Translations under genes and position numbers: made by a program
Source: DATBVX01 sp963705495
GTDB lineage: Bacteria; Pseudomonadota; Gammaproteobacteria; Steroidobacterales; Steroidobacteraceae
Assembly (NCBI GenBank): GCA_963705495.1
Contig: CAVPJQ010000022.1
Location: forward strand, 1 to 64,000
Direction: 5' to 3'
DNA length: 64,000 bases
Notes under the pieces: model-generated
The model's database searches: none
Told to the model about the DNA's origin: nothing
Seen by the model: only the letters and a program-made list of their open reading frames with translations
Shown: one piece after another, positions 9,064 to 18,167 of the stretch
Position numbering within the stretch: the first letter of the stretch is position 1
Layout: each line of letters starts with the position of its first letter

Positions 9064-11448
9064 ATGCAGAGCTTTCGCACCCGGATCCTGGGCCTGCTGC
9101 TGGCCATCGTCGTGACCACGCAGCTCGCGACGATGCTGGCGCTGGTGGTGCAGACCCACCGCGAGGCGCAGTCGCGCGCCCAACAGCAACTCAGCTCCGG
9201 TGGTCGCGTGCTCGCAAGCGTCATGCACTCGCGCGCCGAGCAGCTTCGCGATGCAGTGCATGTCCTCGTGGCGGATTACGGATTCAAGGAAGCCGTCACC
9301 TCCGAGGACCAGGAAACCATTCTCTCCGCACTGGACAACAGTGCCGAGCGTATCGATGCGGATCTGGCCGCATTCTTCGATCCCAGCGGCCAGGTGATCG
9401 CGACGACACTTCCCGGACTCCCCGATGCCAATGCGATGCGCTGGCCTTCGCTGGGTGCGGCCGCGCACGATTCCGGAGTCATCTATCGAAGCATCAACAA
9501 CAAGCCCTACCTGCTGGTGATCGCACCGGTGCGAGCGCCGGTCACGGTAGGCTGGGCAGCCATCGGTTTCGGGATCGATTCGGTGCTGGCCAGCGAGATG
9601 CGCTCGCTCATCGGGGTGGACGTCTCGTACTTCGACAGCAACGGCGGCACGAATACGCTGGTGTCATCGCTCGATTCCTCGCTCCGCATGGCACTGCGTG
9701 CCGAGGTGCAGAAGCGACTGAATGCGACCGGGCGCGCCGAACAGGTCTCAATCGATGGCGATGACTACGTGCTGTTGATCGAGCCGCTCGAAGGGGCGGG
9801 CGGGCAACTCTACGTGGTGCTGCAGACCTCGCTCGCGGAGATCCTCAAGCCTTTCGACAGCCTGCGTGCCACCATCCTGGCAGTGGCGCTCCTGGCGGTC
9901 CTGCTCGCCGTGCCACTCGCAACCATGCTGGCGCGCAGCGCCAGCCGTCCCGTCGACAAGCTGGTGGCGGCAGCGCAGCGCATCGAAGGCGGCAACTACT
10001 CTCAGCAGGTCGACCTCAGCGGCACGCAGGAATTTCGCGCGCTCGCCTCAACCCTGAACTCGATGCAGTCGCGCATTGCGGAGCGTGAGCAACACATCCG
10101 TTTCCAGGCTTCGCATGACGAGCTGACGGGCCTGCCGAATCGCACGCTGTTTCGAGAGTTCCTGTTGACGTCGCTGGTGGCGGAGCCGAACACGGCGCTC
10201 GCACTGTTGACAATCGAGGTCCGAGACCTGGATCAGATCAATGCCTCCTTCGGCCACGCGTTCGGCGAGGAAGTGATCCGCGAGATCGCCAGTCGTGTGA
10301 GCAGCCGCGTGGGCGCGGGCGATCGCGTAGCGCGCAGCGAAGCCGCACAGTTCATGGTGATGGCTTGCGGCGCTGATGAAGGACGCGCGCGCCAACTGGC
10401 GGCGCAGATCCTCGAATCGATCCGCTCCGGCCTCATCCGCGAAGACGTGCCGATCAGCCTGGATGCTTTCGTAGCGTTGTGTGTGTGTCCGGCGCACGGC
10501 AAGGATGCCGACGTCTTGCTGCGCCGACTGGATTCCGCGTTGTGTGACGCTCGCGCTGCGGCGACTTCAGTAATGGTGTACCAGCCCGGACGGGAAGAGG
10601 GCCACCGCAGACAGCTCGCGATCCTGGGCGATCTGCGGCGCGCCATCGCGAAAGGTGAGCTGTCGTTGCATTACCAGCCAAAGGTCGACATGGCAACCAA
10701 GCAGGTGCGGAGCCTGGAGGCGCTGGTGCGCTGGAATCATCCGCGCCATGGCGCCATTCCACCGGGAGAGTTCGTGCCGCTCGCGGAGCGCGCTGGCAGC
10801 ATCATCCTGCTGACGAGCTGGGTGCTGAAGAGCGCCCAGGAACAGATGCAGGCCTGGCACCAGGATGGTTTCGAGATCGACGTGTCCGTCAACCTGTCTG
10901 CGGCGGATCTGGGTGACCCCGAGCTTCCGGACCTGGTGCGCAAGCGCCTCAGCGGAGCGACGCCCCTTGCCGGCCGCCTGGTGCTCGAGATCACCGAGAG
11001 CGCCGTGATGCGCGAGACGGCGAGTGCGATCCGCGTGATGGAGGAGCTGCGCCACGACGGCGTACGCTTCTCAATCGACGACTTCGGCACCGGCTATTCT
11101 TCGCTGGCCCAGCTCAAGCGGCTGCCGGTGGACGAGATCAAGATCGACAAGTCCTTCATCATCGACCTCAAACGCCAGACGGACGATGAGGTCATCGTGC
11201 GTTCGACCATCGAGCTGGGGCACAGCCTGGGCGTGAAGGTGGTCGCCGAAGGCGTCGAAACCGCCGATGGCTGGGAAATGCTCCGCCAGATGGGCTGCGA
11301 CCTGGCGCAGGGATACTTCATCAGCGCACCGCTTCCCGCCGCACAGATCGTCAACTGGGTGCGCGCGCTCAACTCCAAGCTCGAAACCGCCGAGACTCCG
11401 ACCCAGCAAGTGCGCATCCTCAAAGAGCACCGCCGCAACAACGCCTAG
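9064..11448 (+). CDS. Membrane sensor with degenerate GGDEF and intact EAL (c-di-GMP phosphodiesterase)
   Basis: A 794-residue protein. It has an N-terminal membrane helix (about 8-28), a large periplasmic sensor, a second helix (about 270-292), a HAMP linker, a GGDEF domain and an EAL domain. The GGDEF signature is replaced by EAAQF at residues 426-430, so cyclase activity should be absent; the domain may still bind GTP or transmit signals. The EAL domain keeps E552-A-L, DDFGTGYSSL, KIDKSFI and VVAEGVET, as expected for an active phosphodiesterase. It is divergent from the copper-type periplasmic protein and barrel, which suggests its periplasmic domain monitors something handled by that pair (inference). 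Confidence 0.88.
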   Translation: MQSFRTRILGLLLAIVVTTQLATMLALVVQTHREAQSRAQQQLSSGGRVLASVMHSRAEQLRDAVHVLVADYGFKEAVTSEDQETILSALDNSAERIDADLAAFFDPSGQVIATTLPGLPDANAMRWPSLGAAAHDSGVIYRSINNKPYLLVIAPVRAPVTVGWAAIGFGIDSVLASEMRSLIGVDVSYFDSNGGTNTLVSSLDSSLRMALRAEVQKRLNATGRAEQVSIDGDDYVLLIEPLEGAGGQLYVVLQTSLAEILKPFDSLRATILAVALLAVLLAVPLATMLARSASRPVDKLVAAAQRIEGGNYSQQVDLSGTQEFRALASTLNSMQSRIAEREQHIRFQASHDELTGLPNRTLFREFLLTSLVAEPNTALALLTIEVRDLDQINASFGHAFGEEVIREIASRVSSRVGAGDRVARSEAAQFMVMACGADEGRARQLAAQILESIRSGLIREDVPISLDAFVALCVCPAHGKDADVLLRRLDSALCDARAAATSVMVYQPGREEGHRRQLAILGDLRRAIAKGELSLHYQPKVDMATKQVRSLEALVRWNHPRHGAIPPGEFVPLAERAGSIILLTSWVLKSAQEQMQAWHQDGFEIDVSVNLSAADLGDPELPDLVRKRLSGATPLAGRLVLEITESAVMRETASAIRVMEELRHDGVRFSIDDFGTGYSSLAQLKRLPVDEIKIDKSFIIDLKRQTDDEVIVRSTIELGHSLGVKVVAEGVETADGWEMLRQMGCDLAQGYFISAPLPAAQIVNWVRALNSKLETAETPTQQVRILKEHRRNNA

Positions 11449-11536
11449 CAGGCGCGGTGTTCCCGAAGTGGTCTGAGAGCCATCCGGATGTGCAATACTT
11501 CGGCACCTCCTGGCCAGACACTGAGGAGAAGAACTG

Positions 11537-12121
11537 ATGAGCTGGGTGATCCTCGGGCTGATCGTCCTCGCGCTGCTGTTCCTGATCGGGATTTACAACC
11601 GCCTGGTGTCGGCGCGCAATGCCTACAAGAACGCGTTCGCGCAGATCGACGTGCAGCTCACGCGTCGCTACGACCTGATTCCGAACCTGGTCGAGACCGC
11701 CAAGGGCTATATCAAGCACGAGCGTGAGACGCTCGAAGCCGTGGTGCGCGCACGCAATGCGGCGGTGAGCGGCCTCAAGGCTGCGGCCGCCAGCCCCGGC
11801 GATCCAGCCGCTCTGCAGCAACTGGCGGGCGCAGAGAACACGCTCGCTGGCGCGTTGGGGCGCCTGTTTGCCGTGGTCGAGGCCTATCCGGATCTGAAGG
11901 CCAACCAGAACATGATGCAGCTCTCCGAGGAGCTCACCTCCACCGAGAACAAGGTTGCCTTCGCGCGGCAGGCATTCAACGATGCCGTCATGTCGTACAA
12001 CACGACGCGGGAAGTATTCCCGAATAATTTCGTCGCCAATGCATTCGGCTTCGGTCCCGCGCAGCTGCTCGAGATCGAGACTGCTGACAAGCGGGCCGCT
12101 CCCAAGGTCAGTTTCACCTGA
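11537..12121 (+). CDS. LemA family membrane protein
   Basis: A 194-residue protein with one N-terminal membrane helix (residues 2-19) and a long helical bundle containing the family signature around NRLVSARNAYKNAFAQIDVQ, RRYDLIPNLVETAKGY and the C-terminal FPNNFVANAFGF. An AGGAGAAG ribosome site lies just upstream of the ATG. It is followed 39 bases later by an M48 metallopeptidase, a widespread pairing. LemA function is poorly defined; an envelope role, possibly as adaptor for the peptidase, is inference. Confidence 0.9.
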   Translation: MSWVILGLIVLALLFLIGIYNRLVSARNAYKNAFAQIDVQLTRRYDLIPNLVETAKGYIKHERETLEAVVRARNAAVSGLKAAAASPGDPAALQQLAGAENTLAGALGRLFAVVEAYPDLKANQNMMQLSEELTSTENKVAFARQAFNDAVMSYNTTREVFPNNFVANAFGFGPAQLLEIETADKRAAPKVSFT

Positions 12122-12160
12122 GGCGCTCCCGGGCCTGCCCGCCGCCGCCGCTGTGAGCGG

Positions 12161-14086
12161 ATGAACTTCTACGCGCGCCAGGCCAACGCGCACCGCCAGA
12201 CACGCCTGCTGGTGGTGCTGTTCGTGCTCGCGGTAATCGCCATCGTGGCTGCGGTCAACTTCGTGGTGTTGATGGTCGTCGCCATTTCCGACTCCGAGCA
12301 TCCGGCCCTGCCCGACACTGTATGGATCGGCACGCGCCCGGGCACAGTCGTGCTCACTTCGCTGCTGGTACTCGCAGTGGTGGGATTGGCGAGCCTCTAC
12401 AAGAGCATGCTGTTGCGCTCCGGCGGAGGCGTCGTGGCAAAGTCCCTGGGCGGCGACCGAGTTGACCGCAGCACCGCAGATCCGCTGCGGCGCCGGCTTC
12501 ATAACGTGGTCGAGGAAATGGCAATCGCTTCGGGTGTGCCAATGCCCGAGGTGTACGTGCTAGAGCACGAAGGCGCCATCAATGCATTTGCGGCCGGCCA
12601 TTCGGCGTCGAATGCTGCCATCGCGGTGACGCGCGGCGCGCTCGAGCGCCTGAATCGGGCCGAGCTGCAGGGCGTGATCGCGCATGAGTTCAGCCACATC
12701 CTCAACGGCGACATGCGCCTGAGTCTGCGTCTGATGGGGCTGCTGTTCGGCCTGCTGGTGATCGCGCTCGTCGGGCGCACCGTGCTGCGCTTCAGCTCGC
12801 GCAGTTCCGGAAATCGTAAGGGCGGTGTGGCTCTGATCGCTCTGGCTGCAGTGGCCGTGATGATCCTGGGATACATCGGCGTGTTCTTCGGTCGACTCAT
12901 CCAGGCGGCGGTCTCGCGTCAGCGCGAAGGGCTCGCTGATGCGTCGGCAGTGCAGTTCACGCGCGAGCCCGAGGGGCTGAAGGGAGCGCTGGTCAAGATC
13001 GGTGGACTCGACCTCGGCTCCAAGCTCCAGAGCGTAAGGGTCGACGAAGTGGCGCACATGCTGTTCGCGCCGGGCATGTCGCGCCTGTTCGCGACCCATC
13101 CGCCACTCATCGAGCGGATTCGCGCGCTCGATCCATCATTCAAGGAGGCTGAATTTGCCCGCGTAGATTCCGGGCCCGAGATTGCCTCCCAGGTGACCGC
13201 AGATCAGCTGACGAGTGAGTCGCTGCCGCCGCTCGATGCAGAATTCGGCGCGCTCACCGGGTCCGTGGCCGCGAAACCGCACGCGATCGCGCAACTCGTG
13301 GGCAACCCGGGCACGCCGCAAGTGCGCATCGCGCAGGCGTTGACTCAAACCCTGCCGCCGGAGCTGCTCAGTAATCTGGAGGCGCCCGGGCGCGCCCTCG
13401 GCATGCTGCTCGCCCTGGTACTCGATCCAAAGAAGGAAGTGCGATCCCGGCAGCTGGAGATCGTAAAGGAGCGACTCGGCGAGCGCGCGCTCGGCTTGAT
13501 CGAGCAAGCTGAGTCGGCCGCGGCCCGACTCGAGCCGTTCCAACGTCTGCCGATGTTGCAGGCATTGTTTCCGAGTCTCAGGCGTCTCACACGCGAGAGC
13601 CGGACGCGCATCGTGGAGGGTCTCGATCGCCTGGTCCGCGTGGACGGACGCATCGAAATCTTTGAATACGCGCTCGGCACCCTGGCGAGAATCTATCTGC
13701 AGGACGAGTTGCAGCCCGCCGCCGCGACCAGGCCCCTGAAGATCGACCAGGTAACGGCCGAGTTGCAGACCGTATTTTCGACGCTGGCGGAGCACGGGAC
13801 ATCCGACTCAACGCAGGCCCGGCGCGCATATGAGATCGGCATGCATCACCTGCTGCCGGAGATTCGCCCGCCGTTTCAGCCCATACCGGGGTGGGCACCT
13901 GCATTGGATCGCGCGCTGAAATGCCTCGATCGCCTGGCGCCCGCCGGCAAGGAGCAGCTGGTGGAAGCTCTGGTGAAGACCATTGGCCTCGATCAGAGAC
14001 TGACGCTCGAAGAATCGGAGCTACTGCGGGTCGTATGCGCTTCAATTCACTGTCCGCTGCCGCCGCTGATGGACCCGCCGGCATGA
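12161..14086 (+). CDS. M48-family membrane zinc metallopeptidase with C-terminal extension
   Basis: A 641-residue protein. Two N-terminal membrane helices (about 16-42 and 62-80) precede an HtpX-like M48 domain with the zinc motif H175-E-F-S-H179 and a further pair of helices (about 188-208 and 222-245). Residues from about 335 on form a soluble helical extension absent from the roughly 290-residue HtpX; its RLPMLQALFPSLRRL and VDGRIEIFEYAL segments resemble TerB-like modules found on some M48 peptidases. It likely degrades or clips membrane or periplasmic-face proteins. It follows lemA closely and is probably cotranscribed. Confidence 0.88.
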   Translation: MNFYARQANAHRQTRLLVVLFVLAVIAIVAAVNFVVLMVVAISDSEHPALPDTVWIGTRPGTVVLTSLLVLAVVGLASLYKSMLLRSGGGVVAKSLGGDRVDRSTADPLRRRLHNVVEEMAIASGVPMPEVYVLEHEGAINAFAAGHSASNAAIAVTRGALERLNRAELQGVIAHEFSHILNGDMRLSLRLMGLLFGLLVIALVGRTVLRFSSRSSGNRKGGVALIALAAVAVMILGYIGVFFGRLIQAAVSRQREGLADASAVQFTREPEGLKGALVKIGGLDLGSKLQSVRVDEVAHMLFAPGMSRLFATHPPLIERIRALDPSFKEAEFARVDSGPEIASQVTADQLTSESLPPLDAEFGALTGSVAAKPHAIAQLVGNPGTPQVRIAQALTQTLPPELLSNLEAPGRALGMLLALVLDPKKEVRSRQLEIVKERLGERALGLIEQAESAAARLEPFQRLPMLQALFPSLRRLTRESRTRIVEGLDRLVRVDGRIEIFEYALGTLARIYLQDELQPAAATRPLKIDQVTAELQTVFSTLAEHGTSDSTQARRAYEIGMHHLLPEIRPPFQPIPGWAPALDRALKCLDRLAPAGKEQLVEALVKTIGLDQRLTLEESELLRVVCASIHCPLPPLMDPPA

Positions 14087-14110
14087 GCTGGCCGCCGGCG
14101 TCGGCGCTGC

Positions 14111-15124
14111 TCAATTGGCCTGCCACTTGAAAGAGAGTGCGCCGAGGGTGAGAAACAGCACGGCGGTAATCGCGAGGTACACGAGCTGAGGCACCACCTG
14201 CGCCAGACCTGCACCGTCGATCATGATCGCGCGTCCGGCATCGAGCATTTGGGTCAGCGGGAAGATCTTCGCCAGCCACTGCAGCCAGCGGGCCGAGCCT
14301 TCCAGCGAGAACCAGACGCCCGACAGCAGCATCATCGGCCAGGTGAAGGCGTTGATGATCCCACTCGCCAGTTCCTCGCTGGTGAAGCGCGCGGCGATGA
14401 ACAGACCAATCGCGATCAACGCGATGGCGCCGAACAGCGCCACCACGAACAGCAACAGGTAGCTACCTTCCATGCGGAAATGCAGCACCAGGCGCAATGC
14501 AGCGAACACCAGCACCATGACCACCATGATGAGGATCAGCCGCGAGAGCACTTGAGCTGAGATGAATTCGATGGCGCGCAGGGGTGTCGCCTGGAGCCGT
14601 TTGAGGAAGCCGGACTTGCGGTAGCGGACCACGACCCAGCCGACGCCGAACAGGCAGCTGAACATCATGTTCATTCCGAGTATGCCCGGCAGCAGCCAGT
14701 CGACGTAGCGCACCGCCTGGCCGGTCACTGACTCGCGCTGCAGGTTCGGGTCGGACTGCAACAGGAGCTTTTCCACGATGTAGCCCTTCGGTGAATCCGC
14801 GTTCACCCAGTAACGCGGCGCGGAGCGCAGGTCCAGCACCAGATCGATCTCGTGCCGGGCGACCTTGCGCACAGCTTCGTCCTGACCGGTTGGGGTGAAG
14901 AATTCGATGTACCGGGTGGCGAGGAAGGGATGCATCGAGGTCTGGATCGACGGTCCCGTATGCAACACCCCAACCTTGAAGAGGGGTCGCTCAGGTCCGC
15001 TGAAGATCAGGGCAAGGGCTCCGACCAGGGCGATCGGCACCAGCACGTTCCAGCCCAGCGTGGCGCGATCGCGCAGGAATTCCAGGTTGCGGGCATGCAT
15101 CACCGCCAGTACTCGTTGGATCAT
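14111..15124 (-). CDS. ABC-2 type transporter permease
   Basis: A 337-residue inner-membrane permease with one N-terminal helix (about 24-43), a large extracytoplasmic domain, then five more helices in the C-terminal half, the layout of ABC-2 exporters of the YhhJ/NodJ/drug type. It starts with ATG overlapping the stop of the ATPase gene by four bases, so the two make one exporter. Substrate is unknown; related systems export drugs, lipids or polysaccharides. It is convergent with the M48 gene, with a short gap in which I see no terminator. Confidence 0.87.
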   Translation of the reverse strand: MIQRVLAVMHARNLEFLRDRATLGWNVLVPIALVGALALIFSGPERPLFKVGVLHTGPSIQTSMHPFLATRYIEFFTPTGQDEAVRKVARHEIDLVLDLRSAPRYWVNADSPKGYIVEKLLLQSDPNLQRESVTGQAVRYVDWLLPGILGMNMMFSCLFGVGWVVVRYRKSGFLKRLQATPLRAIEFISAQVLSRLILIMVVMVLVFAALRLVLHFRMEGSYLLLFVVALFGAIALIAIGLFIAARFTSEELASGIINAFTWPMMLLSGVWFSLEGSARWLQWLAKIFPLTQMLDAGRAIMIDGAGLAQVVPQLVYLAITAVLFLTLGALSFKWQAN

Positions 15125-16005
15125 GCGCGTAGTTCCTTTCCCGTGAGCTCGAGAAACAGGTCTTCGAGGTTGCGCGGCCGGATGCGCAGATGCCGCAGTG
15201 CCACGCCTGCATCCATCAGGTACTTGAGTGTCGCGTCCACGTTGGAAGTTGAAATCTCGATCTGCTCGTTGCGATCGAGCAGCTGGAAGGGCACCAGCGC
15301 GGGGTCGAGTGTGAAGTCCTCGCGCGGCATCTCGAGTATCACGTCCTCGAAATGCTCGTGCAGCAGCTGCAGCGGCGATCCCATGGCGATGATGCGGCCG
15401 TGGTCCATGATCGCGATGCGATCGCAGAGGAAATAGGCCTCTTCCATGTAATGCGTGGTGAGGATCACGGTCTTGTTGCCAGCCTTGACGGTGCGAATCA
15501 GGTCCCAGAAGTTGTGCCGCGCCTGCGGATCGAGGCCGGTGGTGGGCTCGTCGAGGAACAGCACTTCCGGATCATTCACCAGCGCGATGGCGAGCAGGAG
15601 CCGCTGTTGCTGGCCGCCGGAGAGCTTGCGGTTGTCCCGATCTTCCAGTTTCTCGAGTGCGCAGATGCGGATCGCCTCATCCACCGTGAGCCCGCGCGGA
15701 TAGAGGTTGCGAAACAGCGTCAGGCATTCGCGGACGGTGAGAAATTCCTGCAGCGCCGTCTTCTGGAACTGGATGCCGGCCTCGGCGCGGAAACGATCTC
15801 CCGCAGGCTCGCCACGGTAGAAAACCTCGCCGCGCGTGGCGGGCAGGATGCCTTCCATGATCTCGACCGTCGTGGTCTTGCCGGCGCCGTTCGGACCCAG
15901 CAGTCCGAAGCAGGTGCCGGCTTCGACGCCGAATGAGACACCGTCGACGGCGATGACCGCGCCGTAGTGCTTGACGAGATCGCGAGCTTCGAGAATCGGC
16001 GGCAT
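15121..16005 (-). CDS. ABC transporter ATP-binding protein (ABC-2 exporter)
   Basis: A 294-residue nucleotide-binding subunit with Walker A GPNGAGKTT, signature LSGGQQQRLLLAIAL, Walker B VLFLDEPTTGLD and the switch His in VILTTHY. The C-terminal 70 residues form the extra domain seen in drug/multidrug exporters of this class. I start at MPPILEARDLVKHYG where homology begins; an upstream in-frame ATG lacks support. It overlaps the permease gene by four bases. The 128-bp upstream region is shared divergently with fadH. Confidence 0.92.
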   Translation of the reverse strand: MPPILEARDLVKHYGAVIAVDGVSFGVEAGTCFGLLGPNGAGKTTTVEIMEGILPATRGEVFYRGEPAGDRFRAEAGIQFQKTALQEFLTVRECLTLFRNLYPRGLTVDEAIRICALEKLEDRDNRKLSGGQQQRLLLAIALVNDPEVLFLDEPTTGLDPQARHNFWDLIRTVKAGNKTVILTTHYMEEAYFLCDRIAIMDHGRIIAMGSPLQLLHEHFEDVILEMPREDFTLDPALVPFQLLDRNEQIEISTSNVDATLKYLMDAGVALRHLRIRPRNLEDLFLELTGKELRA

Positions 16006-16133
16006 GAAAGTTCTTCGGTGCGGTGAGGGGCGAGCGATGCTACCCGATCGAATCCGGTGCGGCGAGATCCGGGCACGCACCGTTCGCTGGTATGATTTCG
16101 AGCGACACCGTTACGCCGGAATTACCAATCGCA

Positions 16134-18167
16134 ATGGACGGCCGCTATCCGAACCTGCTCGCGCCACTCGATCTCGGCTTCGTGAAGCTGCGCAATCGCG
16201 TGCTGATGGGCTCGATGCACACGGGCCTGGAGGATCGCGCTCGCGATTTTCCGCGACTCGCGGCGTACTTTGCCGAGCGGGCGCGCGGCCAGGTGGGCCT
16301 GATCGTGACCGGCGGAATCGCGCCGAATATCGTCGGCTGGGCCAAGCCGTTCGCCGGCAAGCTGAGCTGGCGCAGCGAGATTCCGCGCCATCGCGCGATT
16401 GCCGAAGCCGTGCATCGCGAGGGTGGGCACGTCTGCATGCAGATCCTGCACACCGGGCGCTATGCGTATCATCCCCTCGCGGTAGCGCCTTCCGCGATTC
16501 GCTCACCCATCAGTCCATTCAAGCCGCGTGCCCTGTCGGCACGGGGCGTGGAGCGACAGATCCGCGACTACGTACGCTGCGCGGCGCTCGCGCGCGAGGC
16601 GGGCTACGACGGGGTGGAGATCATGGGATCGGAGGGTTACTTCATCAACCAGTTCCTGGTGCAGCGCTCGAATCACCGCAGCGATGAATGGGGCGGGTCA
16701 TTCGAGAATCGCAGCCGCATCGCCCTGGAAATCGTCGCGCGCACACGCGCGGCCGTAGGGCTCGATTTCATCCTGATCTATCGCCTGTCGATGCTCGATC
16801 TCATCGAGGATGGCGGCTCGCTCGAAGAGGCGCTGAGTCTTGCACATGGTGTCGAGAAAGCGGGCGCCACGATGATCAATACCGGCATCGGCTGGCACGA
16901 GGCGCGCATCCCGACGATTGCCACCATGGTGCCTCGAGCGGCGTTTGCCTGGGTTACCGAGAAGCTCAAGCTCGAGATCCAGATTCCCGTAGTCGCCACT
17001 AATCGCATCAATGACCCGGCCGTGGCCGAACAGGTCCTCGCCCGGCGCCAGGCCGACATGGTGTCCATGGCGCGACCCTTTCTCGCTGATCCCGATTTCG
17101 TGCGCAAGGCTGCAGCCGGGCGCGCCGATGAGATCAATACCTGTATCGGTTGCAATCAGGCCTGCCTCGACCATGTGTTCGTGAGCAAGGTGGCGAGCTG
17201 TCTCGTCAACCCGCGCGCCTGCCACGAGACCGAATTGCAGTACACGCCGACCCCCAGAAAGAGGCGCATCGCAATCGTGGGCGCCGGACCCGCGGGCCTC
17301 GCGTGTGCCGTGGTCGCTGCGCAAAGGGGGCACGCCGTAACCTTGTTCGACGCCGCGCGCGAAGTCGGCGGGCAGTTCAATCTTGCCAAGCGCATCCCGG
17401 GGAAGGAGGAGTTTCACCAGACGCTGCGCTACTACACGCGGCAGCTGGCATTGCTGGGTGTCCAAGTGCAGCTCGGCCGACGCATCGTGGCCAATGACCT
17501 GATCGCGGGTCGATTCGATGAGATCGTGCTGGCGACCGGCGTCGTACCCCGCGTGCCGGCGATTGCAGGAATCGATCACCGCAAGACGGTGTCCTACATC
17601 GATGTGATTCGCGACGGGCATGAGGTCGGCCGCTCCGTGGCCATTGTCGGCGCGGGGGGCATCGGCTTCGACGTGGCCGAGTATCTCAGTCACGCGGCAG
17701 GCCCGTCGCCGAGCATCGATCCAGGAGCATTCATGGCCGAATGGGGAATCGATGCGACACTCGGATCGCGCGGAGGCGTTCTGCCCGGTCACGGACACGT
17801 TGACAAGAGTCCGCGGGCGATCGTCATGTTGCAACGAAAGGCGAGCAAACCCGGCGAAGGCCTCGGCAAGACGACGGGATGGATTCACCGCACCGCCTTG
17901 CGACGCCGTGGTGTGGAAATGATCGCCGGCGTTGCCTATGAGCGTATCGACGATGACGGCTTGCACCTGCGCACGGCTGAAGGCCCGCGCACGCTCCCGG
18001 TGGACTCGATCGTGATCTGTGCCGGGCAGGAATCACTGCGTGAGCTTCAGCAGCCGCTGTTGCAGGCGGGCCTGCGACCGCACCTGATTGGCGGCGCAGA
18101 CGTAGCTGTGGAGCTCGACGCCAAGCGCGCCATTGACCAGGCAAGCCGCCTTGCGGCCCGTCTATGA
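16134..18167 (+). CDS. fadH: 2,4-dienoyl-CoA reductase (NADPH), FadH-type
   Basis: A 677-residue flavoprotein of the length of E. coli FadH. The N-terminal old-yellow-enzyme barrel starts with NLLAPLDLGFVKLRNRVLMG and has GSEGYFINQFL. The 4Fe-4S site is CIGCNQAC plus the downstream SCLVNPRAC. The C-terminal FAD/NADPH domains have IAIVGAGPAGLA and SVAIVGAGGIGFD. It reduces dienoyl-CoA intermediates in beta-oxidation of polyunsaturated fatty acids. A TATGAT -10-like hexamer at 16091-16096 overlaps the next upstream ATG, which supports the start used here. The stop overlaps the following gene (ATGA). Confidence 0.93.
   Translation: MDGRYPNLLAPLDLGFVKLRNRVLMGSMHTGLEDRARDFPRLAAYFAERARGQVGLIVTGGIAPNIVGWAKPFAGKLSWRSEIPRHRAIAEAVHREGGHVCMQILHTGRYAYHPLAVAPSAIRSPISPFKPRALSARGVERQIRDYVRCAALAREAGYDGVEIMGSEGYFINQFLVQRSNHRSDEWGGSFENRSRIALEIVARTRAAVGLDFILIYRLSMLDLIEDGGSLEEALSLAHGVEKAGATMINTGIGWHEARIPTIATMVPRAAFAWVTEKLKLEIQIPVVATNRINDPAVAEQVLARRQADMVSMARPFLADPDFVRKAAAGRADEINTCIGCNQACLDHVFVSKVASCLVNPRACHETELQYTPTPRKRRIAIVGAGPAGLACAVVAAQRGHAVTLFDAAREVGGQFNLAKRIPGKEEFHQTLRYYTRQLALLGVQVQLGRRIVANDLIAGRFDEIVLATGVVPRVPAIAGIDHRKTVSYIDVIRDGHEVGRSVAIVGAGGIGFDVAEYLSHAAGPSPSIDPGAFMAEWGIDATLGSRGGVLPGHGHVDKSPRAIVMLQRKASKPGEGLGKTTGWIHRTALRRRGVEMIAGVAYERIDDDGLHLRTAEGPRTLPVDSIVICAGQESLRELQQPLLQAGLRPHLIGGADVAVELDAKRAIDQASRLAARL

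Noticed and set aside
10481..10492. TGTGTGTGT run inside the EAL gene
   Set aside because: Short, in coding sequence, and not unusual enough to suggest phase variation.
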